DNA from: Daucus carota subsp. sativus | Lineage: Eukaryota; Streptophyta; Magnoliopsida; Apiales; Apiaceae | DNA length: 64,000 nucleotides | Assembly: GCF_001625215.2 (NCBI RefSeq) | Contig: NC_030384.2 | Location: 36,862,390 to 36,926,389 of the forward strand | Direction: 5' to 3' | Part shown: positions 1-11,689 of the stretch, in pieces | Position numbering within the stretch: the stretch's first letter is position 1 | How the letters are laid out: every line of letters starts with the position of its first letter | Translations under genes and position numbers: made by a program | Notes under the pieces: model-generated | The model's database searches: none | What the model saw: the letters and a program-made list of their open reading frames with translations, nothing else | Told to the model about the DNA's origin: nothing

Positions 1-280
1 CTCAGAAATTTAACAAAAATTTACTTTTATGTTTGGGTATTGGGGATACTACTACTTGTACGAGCTTATGATTTTTTTAGAACTCACATTTTGTAATGAT
101 TCTATTATTCCGCTTTATATCACAAATCCTTGCTTGGTTTTGGAGCATTTTGCAACTAGTATCTGTATTAGCTGAAAAGGCGTATCATAAGCATACTGCA
201 ATTTGTTCTATCTTCTTCATTTATGCACAGCTTTTATTAGAACTAACAATGTCACTGAGTATGTGTGTTGTACATTTCAG

Positions 281-1805
281 CTGGAACTATAAGGTCTCTC
301 TTTGGGCCTTTTGTTGAACTTGTGCAATCTTTGAATCTTCCGGGATGGCTTGTGCACTGGGGCCACCCTGGAAACATGGTATCATGCTTTTGATCCCCCT
401 CCCCACCTTTTCTTTACTCTTGATCATCAATTTGAAATATAAATTATGTAACTACATTGTTTTAGGCTGTTGTGCTTTTTGCTATGGGTGGTTATGGAAC
501 ATATTTGGGCTTTCGCATCCGTTTTTCAGATGACATGGTAAGAAACTTTGTTCATTATTTCTGTTATCAAAGTTCAAAATCATTTCAATTTTATCATTTA
601 ACTAACCATATATTAATTCTCATCTCTTTGATAAATTCAGGATGAGAAGGCAATGGCTAAAGATTTGCATCCAAAGCTTCTTGCAGGAATGTTTTTTTTC
701 TTCGCTTTAGGTGCCACCGGTGGTGTGACAGCACTCTTGACTTCAGATAAACCTATCTTTGAAAGGTATATATCCAATGGACTACTTACAAAAAAATTTA
801 AATTGTTATATCTCAAGGAAAAGACTGTTAATAGTACTATCAACAAAATATACAATTGTAGTTTGTAATACTTGAACTATAACGAATACAGTAAAAATTA
901 AATTTAAATATTAAATGCTTCTTTTTGACCTTAAGAAATTGCATTGTGGCTCTTTCTTGAAAATGAATTGATTATCATATTCCTTTGACCATGGCAAATA
1001 TTTTTTCTGTTTGAAAAAAATTGCTTTTTTAGAGTGCGAAGGGCCAAGGCCATATTGATGAGGAATGATGGATTCAAATTAGAGCTTCTGTATATTTATA
1101 TTATGTATTGTTCATCCAGATAATATACATAATAATTAGGTCCAATTCTTTAGTTTATTCAGAAGAATTCCTACTGTTTATTTACGAAGAGTCCAATTGT
1201 TAATGAGTTTTGTACTTGTTTTTCATTAGACTTGATTACTGGACTAATATTGAATTGAGTCCCCTTTTAAGTTGTGATCCGTGGCTTTTCTTCCTTTTGC
1301 GGTGGGAAATTATGGGATGGTGATTCTTCAGCACTTGAATCACCCAAGTTTTTCATTTTTCTTGTTTTATATCATATGTTCCATTTCTTGAAAACTTGGC
1401 CTGCGTCACATATTTGATGGAAGAGTAGTGGCCTTTTTCTCAATTTGATTCAATATTAGTGGTCTTAGTTTGATGTTGTTCAGCCTCTGATGGATTTTGT
1501 TTTTTGGTTGCAGCCCTCATGCTGTCACAGGGCTCATAGGCCTTTCTCTTTTAACCATTCAGACCATTTTACCATCTTTATTTGAGGTTAGGAAAGCTTC
1601 TGATCCTTAATATCTCTGATTACAGTTTCATACCAAATAACTTCGTTCTTTTGCGCAGATAATTTTGCTGTTCTAATCGCATTAGAGTTTTTTTATACAG
1701 GGAAACCCCAGCTTAAGGAATGTTCATGGTATATTAGGAAGCAGCATTATGACCCTGTTTGTTGTACACGCTGCCCTGGGACTCCAACTAGGCCTCAGTT
1801 TCTAG
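281..1805 (+). CDS. DUF4079 family membrane protein, 3' part
   Basis: Five exons are visible: 281-378, 466-537, 641-765, 1514-1586 and 1701-1805 (TAG). All have GT..AG borders and a continuous frame. The encoded segment is a chain of hydrophobic helices with conserved-looking histidines (HWGHPGN, LHPKLL, SPHAV, NVHG, VVHAALG). This is the pattern of the DUF4079 family of cyanobacteria and plant plastids, which resembles cytochrome b561-type membrane domains. No biochemical role is established that I can name. The first exon shown starts in phase 2 after a good acceptor, so the start codon and any transit peptide lie left of the window. No other exon could be assigned in bases 1-280, which read as intron. 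Family assignment is from memory of the motif pattern. Confidence 0.72.
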
Positions 1806-2447
1806 TTCAATTCCGAGATTTTTTTTAAGAGAAAGTTTAGCAAAATTAATAAAGATAATTAGCTTTGCAAGTGTGCTGAAATATACTCCGAGAGTCCGAG
1901 GTTTTTATCATCTGTAGCAGACTGGCAGGAGCGATTCACAGTATCTGTATGGCTGTATGTACAAATTGTATCTTCACACTTGCATTTGCATGAGTTTTTA
2001 AATCAAATTTGGCACAACTCTCTAATATATGATTGAATGCCAGCGATTTCTGCCATCAGTCTGCTAATAGATACTGCGGCGGATGAATTAGGCTGTGCTT
2101 AGATTTTTCAGGCTGATATTATGCATATCAGTGACATTATTACAATGCCGGAACTGCAGCACAAGTGGAATCCCCAGTGTCGATTTCTTAGACATGAGTA
2201 ATTTTTACTGGAAATAAATTATCCGAATATTAAAGGTTCCGGGGAAGATTCAAAAAAGAAGTCCGTAGAGATGTTTAGAAACGATAATCAATTATCTAAA
2301 AATTATAATATAAAATTAGAGGAAGGAGGGAAAGAGAAGAAAAAATAGATAGAAGCTAAAAATGCGTGGTTTTAGCAACCAACTAGATTGAGTAGCAGAG
2401 CGAGTCACACGGATCGTCCAGTGATTTCTTTTCTGCATGTTTATCAT

Positions 2448-2455
2448 TATAAATA
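2448..2455 (+). promoter_or_regulatory. TATA box of the SAM synthetase gene
   Basis: TATAAATA lies about 70 bases before the splice donor that ends the leader exon. A pyrimidine-rich start region follows near 2475-2490. It is the only good TATA motif between the two neighbouring genes. Confidence 0.6.
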
Positions 2456-2524
2456 CATGCACGCCATATCTTCCCCTTTCTTTCTTACCCTTCCTCTCTT
2501 TTATACATCTCCCATTTTATTAAG

Positions 2525-2878
2525 GTACGTACTTCTCCAACATTTCTTATTGCATCCATTTACATTACTTTACGATTTAATTTTCCCTTGGTTATAGATA
2601 TTTTATAACCCTAGTTTAAAGATTGTTTGATCCCTCTTGTAATTTTCATGCATTTTAAATTATTCTATTTAAGTAATTATGATGTTATATACTTCATTGC
2701 TGAGGAAACATTGTTTACAATTTGCTTTCTTATCATCTTTATGTTGATTTCTGGTAGCTAAATGTTTATTGGTACTCTGATTATGACTTGTGAGAATGAG
2801 CATATTGAGTTTGTTTATAAAACTTGAAGAGAACAATAAGATACATATTTGTTAACATTGAATAATTGATAGATTCAG
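2525..2878 (+). other. 5'UTR intron of SAM synthetase
   Basis: A donor (AAG then GTACGT) at 2525 and an acceptor (GATTCAG) ending at 2878 bound a 354-nt AT-rich intron that ends seven bases before the start codon. An intron in the leader followed by an uninterrupted coding exon is the usual structure of plant SAM synthetase genes. Such leader introns often raise expression, which is inferred here. Confidence 0.7.
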
Positions 2879-2885
2879 CTGAGAC

Positions 2886-4058
2886 ATGGAAACCTTTCTA
2901 TTCACCTCGGAGTCAGTGAACGAAGGGCATCCCGACAAGATTTGTGATCAAGTGTCGGATGCCATCCTTGATGCTTGCCTGCAACAAGATCCCGAGAGCA
3001 AAGTTGCCTGTGAAACATGTACAAAGACTGACATGGTCATGGTTTTTGGGGAAATCACAACAAAGGCGAAAGTAGATTATGAGAAGATAGTTCGCGATAC
3101 TTGTCGAGGCATTGGGTTCACATCAGCTGATGTTGGCCTGGATGCTGATAAGTGCAAGGTCCTTGTCAACATTGAGCAACAGAGCCCTGACATTGCCCAG
3201 GGTGTTCATGGGCATCTGACAAGAAAACCCGAAGAAATTGGAGCTGGAGACCAAGGGCACATGTTTGGCTATGCCACGGATGAAACGCCTGAGCTCATGC
3301 CTTTGACTCATGTTCTTGCAACCAAGCTGGGAGCCAAGCTCACAGAAGTCAGAAAGAACAAAACTTGCAAATGGCTCCGTCCGGATGGCAAGACTCAAGT
3401 GACTGTCGAATATAAGAATGAAAATGGCGCTATGGTTCCCCTTAGAGTCCACACTGTTCTCATCTCAACTCAGCACGACGAGACTGTGACAAATGAGCAG
3501 ATTTCTGCAGACCTGAAAGAGCATGTGATCAAACCTGTTATCCCTGCTCAGTATCTCGATGACAAAACAATTTTCCACCTTAATCCATCAGGTCGATTTG
3601 TCATTGGTGGTCCTCACGGTGATGCTGGACTTACTGGTCGCAAGATTATAATTGACACGTATGGTGGCTGGGGGGCTCATGGTGGAGGGGCTTTCTCAGG
3701 GAAGGACCCGACTAAAGTGGACAGGAGCGGTGCATACATTGTCAGGCAGGCAGCCAAGAGTGTGGTAGCTTCAGGTCTTGCACGCCGCTGTATTGTGCAG
3801 GTTTCTTATGCAATTGGTGTTGCTGAACCACTCTCGGTGTATGTGGACACTTACACGACAGGGAAGATTTCAGACACTGAAATTTTGGGTTTAATTAAGG
3901 AAGCCTTTGACTTCAGGCCTGGAGTGATTGCTGTCAATCTTGACCTCACGAGAGGAGGGAACTTCAGGTACCAGAAAACGGCTGCTTATGGGCATTTTGG
4001 ACGCGATGACCCAGATTTCACTTGGGAGACTGTAAAAATGCTTAAGCCCAAAGCTTAA
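2886..4058 (+). CDS. SAMS: S-adenosylmethionine synthetase (methionine adenosyltransferase)
   Basis: This is a single coding exon of 390 residues, the normal length for the plant enzyme (390-393). It condenses methionine and ATP to S-adenosylmethionine in the cytosol, releasing phosphate and pyrophosphate. The product feeds methylation, ethylene and polyamine synthesis. Visible signatures are the HPDK motif at residues 15-18, the [12 protein letters not shown] loop at 119-130, and the glycine-rich [19 protein letters not shown] segment at about 268-286. Sequence is conserved over the whole length with no break. The start is the first ATG after the leader intron and matches the family start ([10 protein letters not shown]). 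The gene converges on the fibrillarin gene downstream. Which of the several plant paralogues it represents cannot be said. Confidence 0.97.
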   Translation: METFLFTSESVNEGHPDKICDQVSDAILDACLQQDPESKVACETCTKTDMVMVFGEITTKAKVDYEKIVRDTCRGIGFTSADVGLDADKCKVLVNIEQQSPDIAQGVHGHLTRKPEEIGAGDQGHMFGYATDETPELMPLTHVLATKLGAKLTEVRKNKTCKWLRPDGKTQVTVEYKNENGAMVPLRVHTVLISTQHDETVTNEQISADLKEHVIKPVIPAQYLDDKTIFHLNPSGRFVIGGPHGDAGLTGRKIIIDTYGGWGAHGGGAFSGKDPTKVDRSGAYIVRQAAKSVVASGLARRCIVQVSYAIGVAEPLSVYVDTYTTGKISDTEILGLIKEAFDFRPGVIAVNLDLTRGGNFRYQKTAAYGHFGRDDPDFTWETVKMLKPKA

Positions 4059-5363
4059 GATCAGAAGAACAGGTTAGCGAGGCAATATTTCAAAAATTGA
4101 TTCCAGTAGCTGTCCTGAGAGAAGATATTAGACAACTTGGTGATCTCGGATTGGGAAATGGAAATACATACATGTCTATGCTCCTCCTTGTGGAGCCAAG
4201 TACTTGCATTGTTACTCCTTCACCCTGAAGTCATAGTGTTTAGTACCTTTTTCATCTTTCTATTGCATACAGAACTGTGTTACAATCAACTGCTGTTCTA
4301 TATTTCTATTGCTGAGGCCTTTAGGAATTTGTAGTCAATGATCTGTATCAGTTTTGATATTATGAAACATTTGCAAGTATCACGGGGGGTTGAGTTTTTA
4401 GTTTATTTAAATTTGAATGAATTTCATTAGATTTAGCTTCTGATAATGTCCCTTGTTTAGATTGTCCTCCCAGAGTCGCAGTTTTATCTATTCTTTACTA
4501 CTTGGGATGGATATAGGGGCATTTATTCATCTGCATTGTGCCCAACAAAACCAATGCTGTTACCTACTGTAAGTTTAGATCGTCAAGAAAGTTGTGAGGG
4601 TCATGGCATGGCTTGTTGATTTGTATCAGTATCTACACTCTAGCTGTTTCTAGATAATACGAGTATTAATCATCACTCGGGCACGTTATATTCTTATGAT
4701 AATGATAAACACATCAACCAAGGGAGTATTGCCAGCTGATTCTGGATCAGACCAAGCTGACCAAGGGTGAAACCTTTTCTTGATTGTAGGGTGATGAAAA
4801 CCTTTTCTTGATTGTAGGGTGATGAGAATTTTGTGAGCACCTAAGAAATAGATTTACTTTTTGAGGCACTTGCTACACTGAGCTTATGATCACAACTTTA
4901 AATGCCTCCAGCACATCAACTAGTAGAGATTTATCATAAGTAAAGGCTTCAAATGCCTCCATAGTTGCAAACTTGCAATCAATAGACTTTCTACACTCTA
5001 AAATAAACAGGAGAAGGGTTCTGAACCCACTTCACTTCCATTACATGGATAAATTATTTGCCACATATACCTGGAGATTTCATATCATTCTAATGGTCAT
5101 CTGTATGCACTTCATTCTCATTTCCAAACACCCCATAATTCATAATTTGACAGGATTTTGCTTAGAAGTAATGGTAATTTGCAAGACAAATTATGTCAAG
5201 CATAATCTAAAAATAACTTGCCATGTCTAGAAAAAACCATGATTCCATAAAATCATACAACAGTAACAAAGTTTAAAATGACTACCATACAAAATCACTA
5301 AACTGTCTCGAGCTTAACTAGGAATAAAAATACACAATCAGCAAGTGCCTTAAGCACACACTA
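4059..5363. other. Intergenic region between convergent genes
   Basis: It contains the 3' untranslated parts of SAM synthetase (left) and fibrillarin (right). A 28-bp perfect tandem duplication lies at 4770-4797 and 4798-4825. No coding or RNA gene was recognised; short open frames here have no family resemblance. Confidence 0.6.
4770..4825. repeat. Two-copy 28-bp tandem repeat
   Basis: The same 28 bases, starting AAACCTTTTCTTGATTG, occur back to back. It lies in the gap after SAM synthetase and has no visible role. Confidence 0.9.
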
Positions 5364-6313
5364 TCAAGCAGAAGGAGCAGCCTTTTGTTTCTTTGGTGCA
5401 CGGTATGCACCAACAACACAAGCATGGTCCCTCTCAAATGGCTCGAGTGTAACCTGTTCAGAAGGCTTGAATTGATCTGCTTGCAGTTTCTTCACTTCTT
5501 GGGCAAACACTGCCTCTGCTGGAACAGTCGAGTCAATACAGTTTGCCTGTATTTTATTTCAAAAGATGGTAGGGAAACATAAGTGTATATACAAAGTTTT
5601 ACTCGTAAATAATACGAGTGAAGATTCAAGATAATAAAACACCAACTGGGCTTAAGCACCTACAAAAAATCTATAGCAAATTAAGAGTACCTTGATTGAA
5701 ATTACAAAATGACCTCCAGCTTTCAGAAAGTATGATGCATTCAAAGCCAAAATCCTAGCCTGCAAATAGTTTAATAGAGGAGATAATTACACATTGAACA
5801 AGGTCAAACCACGCCAGAAAAAATTGTTCCTAGTAACAAAACTACTACTAGTTTATGGTTCCACCACCCTCATTTGCTCCCACATCAATAGTACAAAAAA
5901 GAAGAGGCAAAAAGTTGATATAAGCTCAGGCCTTACCTTCATACTGCAGGTTTAAATAGTCTACATGCGGTGCCAAGATTATTCTCAATCACTGCTTAAC
6001 AGCATATTACAAAAATCTTTTGAACTCTGAGCAAAATGCTCATGTGAGATTTTAAAATAATTTCTTTCAATTTCATTAAACAAAAAGTATCACCTTTAGC
6101 TACCTTACTAAATGCCTACAGGATTTTTAAAATAATTTTGTCTAGAACTTATAACACTCATAATAATATTTTGCATTTTCATATCTTTCAAAGGACATAA
6201 ATGCATCAGAAACTCGGTTTTGCATCATCCATGCAGTCCTGAAGGGGAATCCGAGTAAATCATCATCAGCTTGCCAAAAGAAATATATAAAGCACAGAAC
6301 ACAGTGGCAATAT

Positions 6314-6369
<56 letters not shown>

Positions 6370-8114
6370 GGACTGTAAAACCATAAAAGCTTCACTATTT
6401 CATAAATAGTAGTCACCACAGAATCTTTACCAGAAATTTCAAAGCAGAGTAAAATATTAAAAGTTCAATGAACAAAAAAAAACTAGGAATGAAGATGGAA
6501 AATTAAAATAAAATGATTACATAAATGCATCAGAAACTCGGTTTTACATCACCCATGAAGTCTTGAAGGGGAATCCGAGTAAGCTCTTCATTTGCCTTTT
6601 GAGAAAAACAATGACTAGAAACATAAAACATAATCACCACCCAAGCAATACTGGGAACCAAAGTTAAGCTTAAAAAACACCACTACAGATAATCAGCTAT
6701 TAATGAACTTTGGTACTTGTATAAACATACTTAAAAGCATTGTAAGGACATCACATATAATCATATAAGTCAATGCAGCCAGACTTTCCAATGTACCAAT
6801 AAGCATTCAAATGTATCATACAACTCATAAAGACAAGAATGCATATCAACGACAGAAGTATACCTGATCAGGCTGAGCAACATCAGAAAATATAACATCA
6901 ACCATTCCAACAAGCATTCTGTACTTGGCTGGATGTCTGGCATCCTCAATAATAGGTATAACATTAGTACGCTTCTTTGCCATGTTAACCAAGTCCCTAC
7001 CACTCCTGTGAGAGAATTCAACTGCATAGACCACTCCAGACTACAAAATAAAGCCAGTAAAAATAAGCATTTGTAAGACAAGTCTATCAAGAACATAATA
7101 GTTTATGTTTGATTATGTTCCCAGAATATATATACTTTCTAGGGGATAAAAAATGTCAGACATCAGTAATAGTAGTGCTTACAGGTCCAACAAGATCGGA
7201 AACATGAGACACAGTTGTTCCTGAAGCAGCTCCAAGATATAACACCTTAGCACCAGGTTTCTTCATCCAAAAAGAAGAAAATTTAGAAAGCATTTTTAAA
7301 TATTTAAACAACAAATACAGAGCATCTCATAAGCTACACACTTACAATCCAAATGTTGTCTACACCACCGAGAATAGCAGCAGCTAACTTTGATCTAAAT
7401 GGATTCCACACCCTGTACTCAACCTTGGTTCCATCTTCATTCTGTTCCGAAAACAACACAAGCATTAATGAGCATAGCAATAACAATTAATATAATCCAC
7501 CACTCCAACAACCACCAATATAAAAGTGCTGACTAACAAACAAGTAAACAAACAAACAAATAACAATTGTGTGACTATTAACAATTACTAACTAATCCAA
7601 ATGATTAGTTTCAGCTATACAAATCACCGGTTCATACAATTCTCATTTTAAATAGATACGAGTTGTCAATCAACTAAAAGCCTTCGTATCGCAAAAAAAA
7701 AGATATACCTGAACAGAGACTCTCTTCTCATTGTAAACAGCCTCCCCGGGAACCATATTCTTAGTACAAAGCGCATCTTCCTTTCCCTTAGCAATAAACA
7801 CACCTTCATGTCTATGTGGCTCCACCACGACTTTGCTCCCTCCTTTCATTCCACCGCCACGTCCTCCTCGGCCGCCACGGCCGCCGCCGCCGCGTCCCCG
7901 GCCTCTATCACTCGCACCTCTTCCACCAAAACCACCGCGCCCCCTACCTCGACCGCCTCCATCGCTCCTGCCGCCGCCACCGCGGAAACCCCCCGAACCA
8001 CCACGTCCTGCAAATTTAAACAATTAAGATGATTTTACACGATAAGATTACTAAGCACTAATGATGAACATAATTATACGTTTGTTGTATCTATATACCT
8101 CTTGGTGGCCTCAT
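5364..8114 (-). CDS. FIB: Fibrillarin, rRNA 2'-O-methyltransferase of box C/D snoRNPs
   Basis: Seven exons on the minus strand: 8114-8099, 8007-7709, 7441-7346, 7260-7183, 7040-6864, 5759-5691 and 5546-5364 (TGA). They give 305 residues, within the plant range. Fibrillarin is the catalytic subunit of nucleolar box C/D snoRNPs, methylating rRNA ribose with SAM. Plant copies have also been found in Mediator (MED36). Residues 1-65 form the glycine/arginine-rich domain (repeated RGGGG, GRGRGG). The Rossmann methyltransferase domain follows, with the SAM-binding segment [18 protein letters not shown], then [13 protein letters not shown] and the conserved C-terminal [14 protein letters not shown]. 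The start is the first ATG, encoding MRPPRGRGG. The fifth intron (5760-6863) is unusually long and carries two snoRNA-like repeats. Telo-boxes and site II-like motifs lie upstream. Confidence 0.97.
6200..6275 (-). ncRNA. Box C/D snoRNA candidate, copy 1 (U60f-like), in fibrillarin intron 5
   Basis: Read on the minus strand, a box C (AUGAUGA, 6266-6260) and a box D (CUGA, 6209-6206) enclose about 50 nt, with a C'-like UGGAUGAUG in the middle (about 6230-6222). GCA and UGC just outside the boxes can form a short terminal stem. The segment before the central box contains 13 nt antisense to AAGGGGAATCCGA (6242-6254), which I recall as part of a conserved 25S rRNA stretch (GACAAGGGGAATCCGACT). Arabidopsis fibrillarin genes are known to carry a box C/D snoRNA, U60f, in their fifth intron, and this is also intron 5. 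The boxes, copy number and position are seen in the sequence. The identity as U60f and the rRNA target are inferred. Confidence 0.75.
6329..6368. repeat. (TA)n microsatellite
   Basis: About 38 bases of alternating TA lie between the two snoRNA-like copies within fibrillarin intron 5. Confidence 0.95.
6524..6598 (-). ncRNA. Box C/D snoRNA candidate, copy 2 (diverged), in fibrillarin intron 5
   Basis: This is a second copy of the same roughly 72-bp sequence, about 324 bases from copy 1 and differing at only about seven positions. Box D (CUGA, 6533-6530) and the 13-nt rRNA-like antisense (complement of 6566-6578) are intact, and the C'-like box reads GGUGAUGU. Box C has become AUGAAGA (6591-6585), one change from the consensus, so processing may be weaker or lost. 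It may be a functional isoform or a decaying duplicate. Confidence 0.6.
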
Positions 8115-8141
8115 AGTGATAGCAGCTAGATAATTTGGGGA

Positions 8142-8326
8142 TTAGGGTTTATGAGAAGAGAAGAGAGCAGCTACTACTACTGCTTCAGCGAGTGATAGCT
8201 TTTATAGAGACGAAGACATAAAATAATTAGGGTTTAGGGTTTTGGTGTTTTTATTTTCTTTTCATTTTTGTCCACGTTTGGTGGGCTTTGAACAAACTAT
8301 TCACTCTCGTCGGGCTTAAAAGCCCA
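8142..8326 (-). promoter_or_regulatory. Fibrillarin promoter: telo-boxes, TATA box, site II-like motifs
   Basis: On the minus strand a TATAAAA box lies at 8206-8200. Telo-boxes (AAACCCTAA) occur at 8150-8142 (leader), 8235-8227 and 8242-8234. Site II-like TGGGCT/AGCCCA motifs lie at 8282-8287 and 8321-8326. Telo-box plus site II is the known arrangement in plant promoters of ribosome-biogenesis and ribosomal protein genes, which are active in dividing cells. The motifs are seen; their use is inferred. Confidence 0.7.
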
Positions 8327-8349
8327 TGTTTCTAATACCTAAAGTTCCT

Positions 8350-9784
8350 TTAAATTTTGTCGTCGAAGGGCAGGAATTCAAGACGCGAAACACCTCCGCC
8401 TCATACCCTATATAGTTTAAAAAAAAAAAAAATATATACGAATTAATTAAATTAAATTACCATAATATCTGGAATGAGGTAGGGAGATTTGTCCCGACTG
8501 GGTTTCAGTATTTTATTAAATTCTTCACTTTTCATCGATGATAATATTATTGATGATGATGATGATATACTATTTCTAAAATATAGGCGATCAATATATA
8601 TTTTTGTTAATATTTTAGAGATATATTTAAGTGTAATTTTTTTAATATATATATATATATATATCACATATAGTATATGCTAATATATTATATCAAAAGT
8701 ATTTTCATATTTTAACTCTTATTTGAATAATAAAAAATTAAGTTATTAAGTTATATTTTCATTAAATTAAAAAAATTCGATAATTTTAAATAAATTTCGT
8801 ACGGTATCCATCAAATTTTAATATTATTTTCAAATTATTATTTTCGGTTTCGGATACGAATTAAGATTTTCGAATTCAAATATAAGCATATTATGTTCAG
8901 GAGCGAGAGAGGGAAGGAAAAAGAGAGGGTTGAGGTTATTTTACAGAAGAAAATTACTTACAAAATTTGCGTATAAACAAAATATTTAAAATAGGGATTT
9001 AATATAAAATTTAGTATGGATCTATTATCAAACATAAAACATGTATATTTTCTATATAATTTTCTTATAAAATTTTCATTTTCAAATGTTGATATTTCGG
9101 GAATGATGTTAGCTCAGGTTATCCATCGAGTAAGGAGATAATTTTCTTGTCAGTCGATTAACATCATTGATATGAATTTTTTGGAATGTATCAGAAATTA
9201 ATATGCGCAGGTAGATTAGATCAAATAGTATGGAGTTATGATATGTTTGTGAACCAACAATTTTATATGTTTAACTAATAATTGTCGTATTTGTATTTTG
9301 AATTTTACCTGTAATATCAACATCTTACTCTCTTTTTTTGACAAAATCAACATCCTATACTCTAATATCTAGCCAAACATTAATATGTAAACATATCAAA
9401 TATTAAAATGTTTAACTAGAGTATACATGACAAACATTAATATGTAAACATATCAAATATTAAAATGTTTAACTAGAGTATACATGACAATGATCTTAAT
9501 CATATTACAGAGAATATCTTGAACAAAAAATTACTTAAAATATAGATTACATGGTCATATCATTGATTACCCGCATGATAAAATTAAATAAACAAAAAAT
9601 AGAATAAAGGAATAAGAAGAGCCTTTTGAGTTGTTCATGTTTTTCTTCATATTCTAAAAATAAAATATACTTATATATTATAATAATATTATAACTTGTT
9701 GTAATACGATCTTATGCAAATATGATTGTAATAGTTTAATAACAACTAAGTTTACATTATTACCAACTAAATATTTTAGTTTAT
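8350..9784. other. AT-rich intergenic region
   Basis: Low-complexity A/T-rich sequence with short TA runs near 8640-8665 and a 57-bp tandem duplication at 9374-9487. No gene was recognised. Confidence 0.6.
9374..9487. repeat. Two-copy 57-bp tandem repeat
   Basis: The 57-bp unit 9374-9430 is repeated at 9431-9487 with essentially no difference, so the duplication is recent. It is AT-rich and non-coding. Confidence 0.92.
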
Positions 9785-10366
9785 TTATTTTTTCTTTTCT
9801 TTCTTCTCTTCTATGACTGGACCAACCGACACGATATCAATCTTTCCCACTTTCTTCAATTTCTTTACGAGTGTCACCAAGTCCATATCTCCGATGACTG
9901 TAATCATCTGTTCCTTTGTGTCCACTGAAATAGAGTCGATTCCTGTAAATTAACATATATCAATATCGTAATTTATATAAATTTTTTGAACTCTTTATTT
10001 TGAGTAAAATTCGGTAAAAATTTTACTTTTATTGTAATCTAATCTTTAAAAAATAATGATGATAACTTTAAACCCCCTTCCAAAACTCTCTTTCCATCAC
10101 TGAAAATGATTTAATCGAACAACAAGTTAACTCATCAGCGATAAATTTAATAATTCTCTGAGATATAAATATACCATAACAGTCTGCAGCAGCTTCCATT
10201 GCCTTCTTTTTCGTCTTCTCATCGGTCATCGTCATAACTTTCAGTATCGCTATCCGCTGCATATAATTAAACAAGAATTGTAATTTTATGTATGACTAGT
10301 GTGTCTATACAGGCATCATATAATGATTGAAAATTATAAAAATAATTAATTTCATACCTGAGCCAT
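9785..10366 (-). CDS. Small HMA-domain protein lacking the metal-binding cysteines
   Basis: Three exons: 10366-10358 (only MAQ), 10256-10175 and 9942-9785 (TAA). They give 82 residues. The protein is one HMA (heavy-metal-associated) ferredoxin-like domain, opening with MAQRIAILKV and followed by a lysine-rich tail (EEKKEKKK). The MxCxxC copper-binding loop of the fold is replaced by MTMTDEK, so no cysteine pair is present for metal binding. Such cysteine-free HMA proteins are a large plant group, and rice members are targets of blast-fungus effectors. Any role in immunity is analogy only. Tiny first exons ending just after the start are typical of the group. The gene ends before the AT-rich gap shared with fibrillarin. 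Confidence 0.85.
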
Positions 10367-10399
10367 TTGAGTAGATTTGTGGTGTAGAATTGGGTAATG

Positions 10400-11640
10400 T
10401 GCAGAAAAGTAAAGAGTTACACAAGGATGAAAAAATATATAAACATATATAATACATCTCTTATATAATAATACGAAAATATATAAATACCGGATATCAA
10501 AACTTTGTCAATTTCCTCTTAATATCCATTGTAGATTGTGGTTTCATATTTTGTAACTGACATCTGGATATAAAAATGACGTGCGAGGGACACGTGTTTT
10601 CGTTCTATTGTAAGCGTGTATAATAAAAATTAAAAAAATTAGACTTTATCTCGTGCTCATTATAATAAAAAAATCTTGAATTAATGTTTGTCTAGTAAAG
10701 TTGACTCATGTGTCACAAGCCAGATACAACTTAATATTTTTATAGAATGTATAGTGAAAAAATAAAAATAAAATAAAAAACATACTTTTATTAATCTCAG
10801 AAAATGATGTGTTGCGTTTATACAGGACACAAGCCATATATCGCTACTAGTTGTCTCACAGGACTACATGCTTCAAACTAATTATCATTTATCAACTTAG
10901 ATATAACACAATAATCGTAAACTAGAATAGTTACTGCACTAACTACCCAATACACTTGACAATTCGTATATTTATGAAAATAATTAGAACATATGCTCTC
11001 TTGATGATGCTTCATTCCTTAATACTCCCCTTAAACTTGGTGAGAGGTTGAGATTGGACTCTAAAATTAAACAAAAACTAAAAATATTGTTTTTTCGAGT
11101 TATTTAAAATTCCATTAAAATGCTATTTCAGTAAGATGCTATTGAATTTTGTATATTTCACTAAGATGCTATCAAAATTTTAAGATTTGAATCCATTCAA
11201 CAACATATTAAAATAAATTATTAATTAAAATACATATAAAAAAATATTAACTATTAAAATACATCCGTCCTGTACTGGAATACTTTATTTGTATTCCATT
11301 CACCTTGTAAGATTCTCTTTTCCCTTATTGGAAAAACATGCTTAATATTGACAAGAAAGCCCAAGTTTAAAACCAAGCACTTAAATCCGATTAATTAGAC
11401 ATAAGAAACTTATGCATGAAAAGCAAAATATGGATCCATAAGCCAGCTGAATACTTGTATCATGCAACAACTCCCCCCTAAACACATGGATCACACTCTG
11501 ACTGCTTGACTCTGAAAATTATTCATTTAGCTCTTTCTCTACACCTTCTGTTTCATTCTTCAGAGTTTGTTCAGTACTAGTTACTGAGGTTTTTCACTTT
11601 GAGCCAAGAGACTGTGCTTAAATTATTTTAAAAAACAAAG
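10400..11640. other. Intergenic region
   Basis: AT-rich sequence containing the divergent upstream regions of the HMA gene (left) and the glucosyltransferase gene (right). No gene, RNA or clear mobile element was recognised. Confidence 0.55.
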
Positions 11641-11689
11641 AAAAATTACAAGGCAAGGAGAGACGAAGACGAACGCGTAGAAGAAGAAG

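Noticed and set aside
1-280. Possible earlier exon of the DUF4079 gene near bases 30-75
   Set aside because: No convincing donor and frame could be joined to the exon at 281.
4137-4334. 65-codon frame after SAM synthetase
   Set aside because: Lies in the 3' untranslated region and has no domain.
7808-8032. Long open frames opposite fibrillarin exon 2
   Set aside because: They are mirror frames of the GC-rich RGG-repeat coding sequence, without splice or start context.
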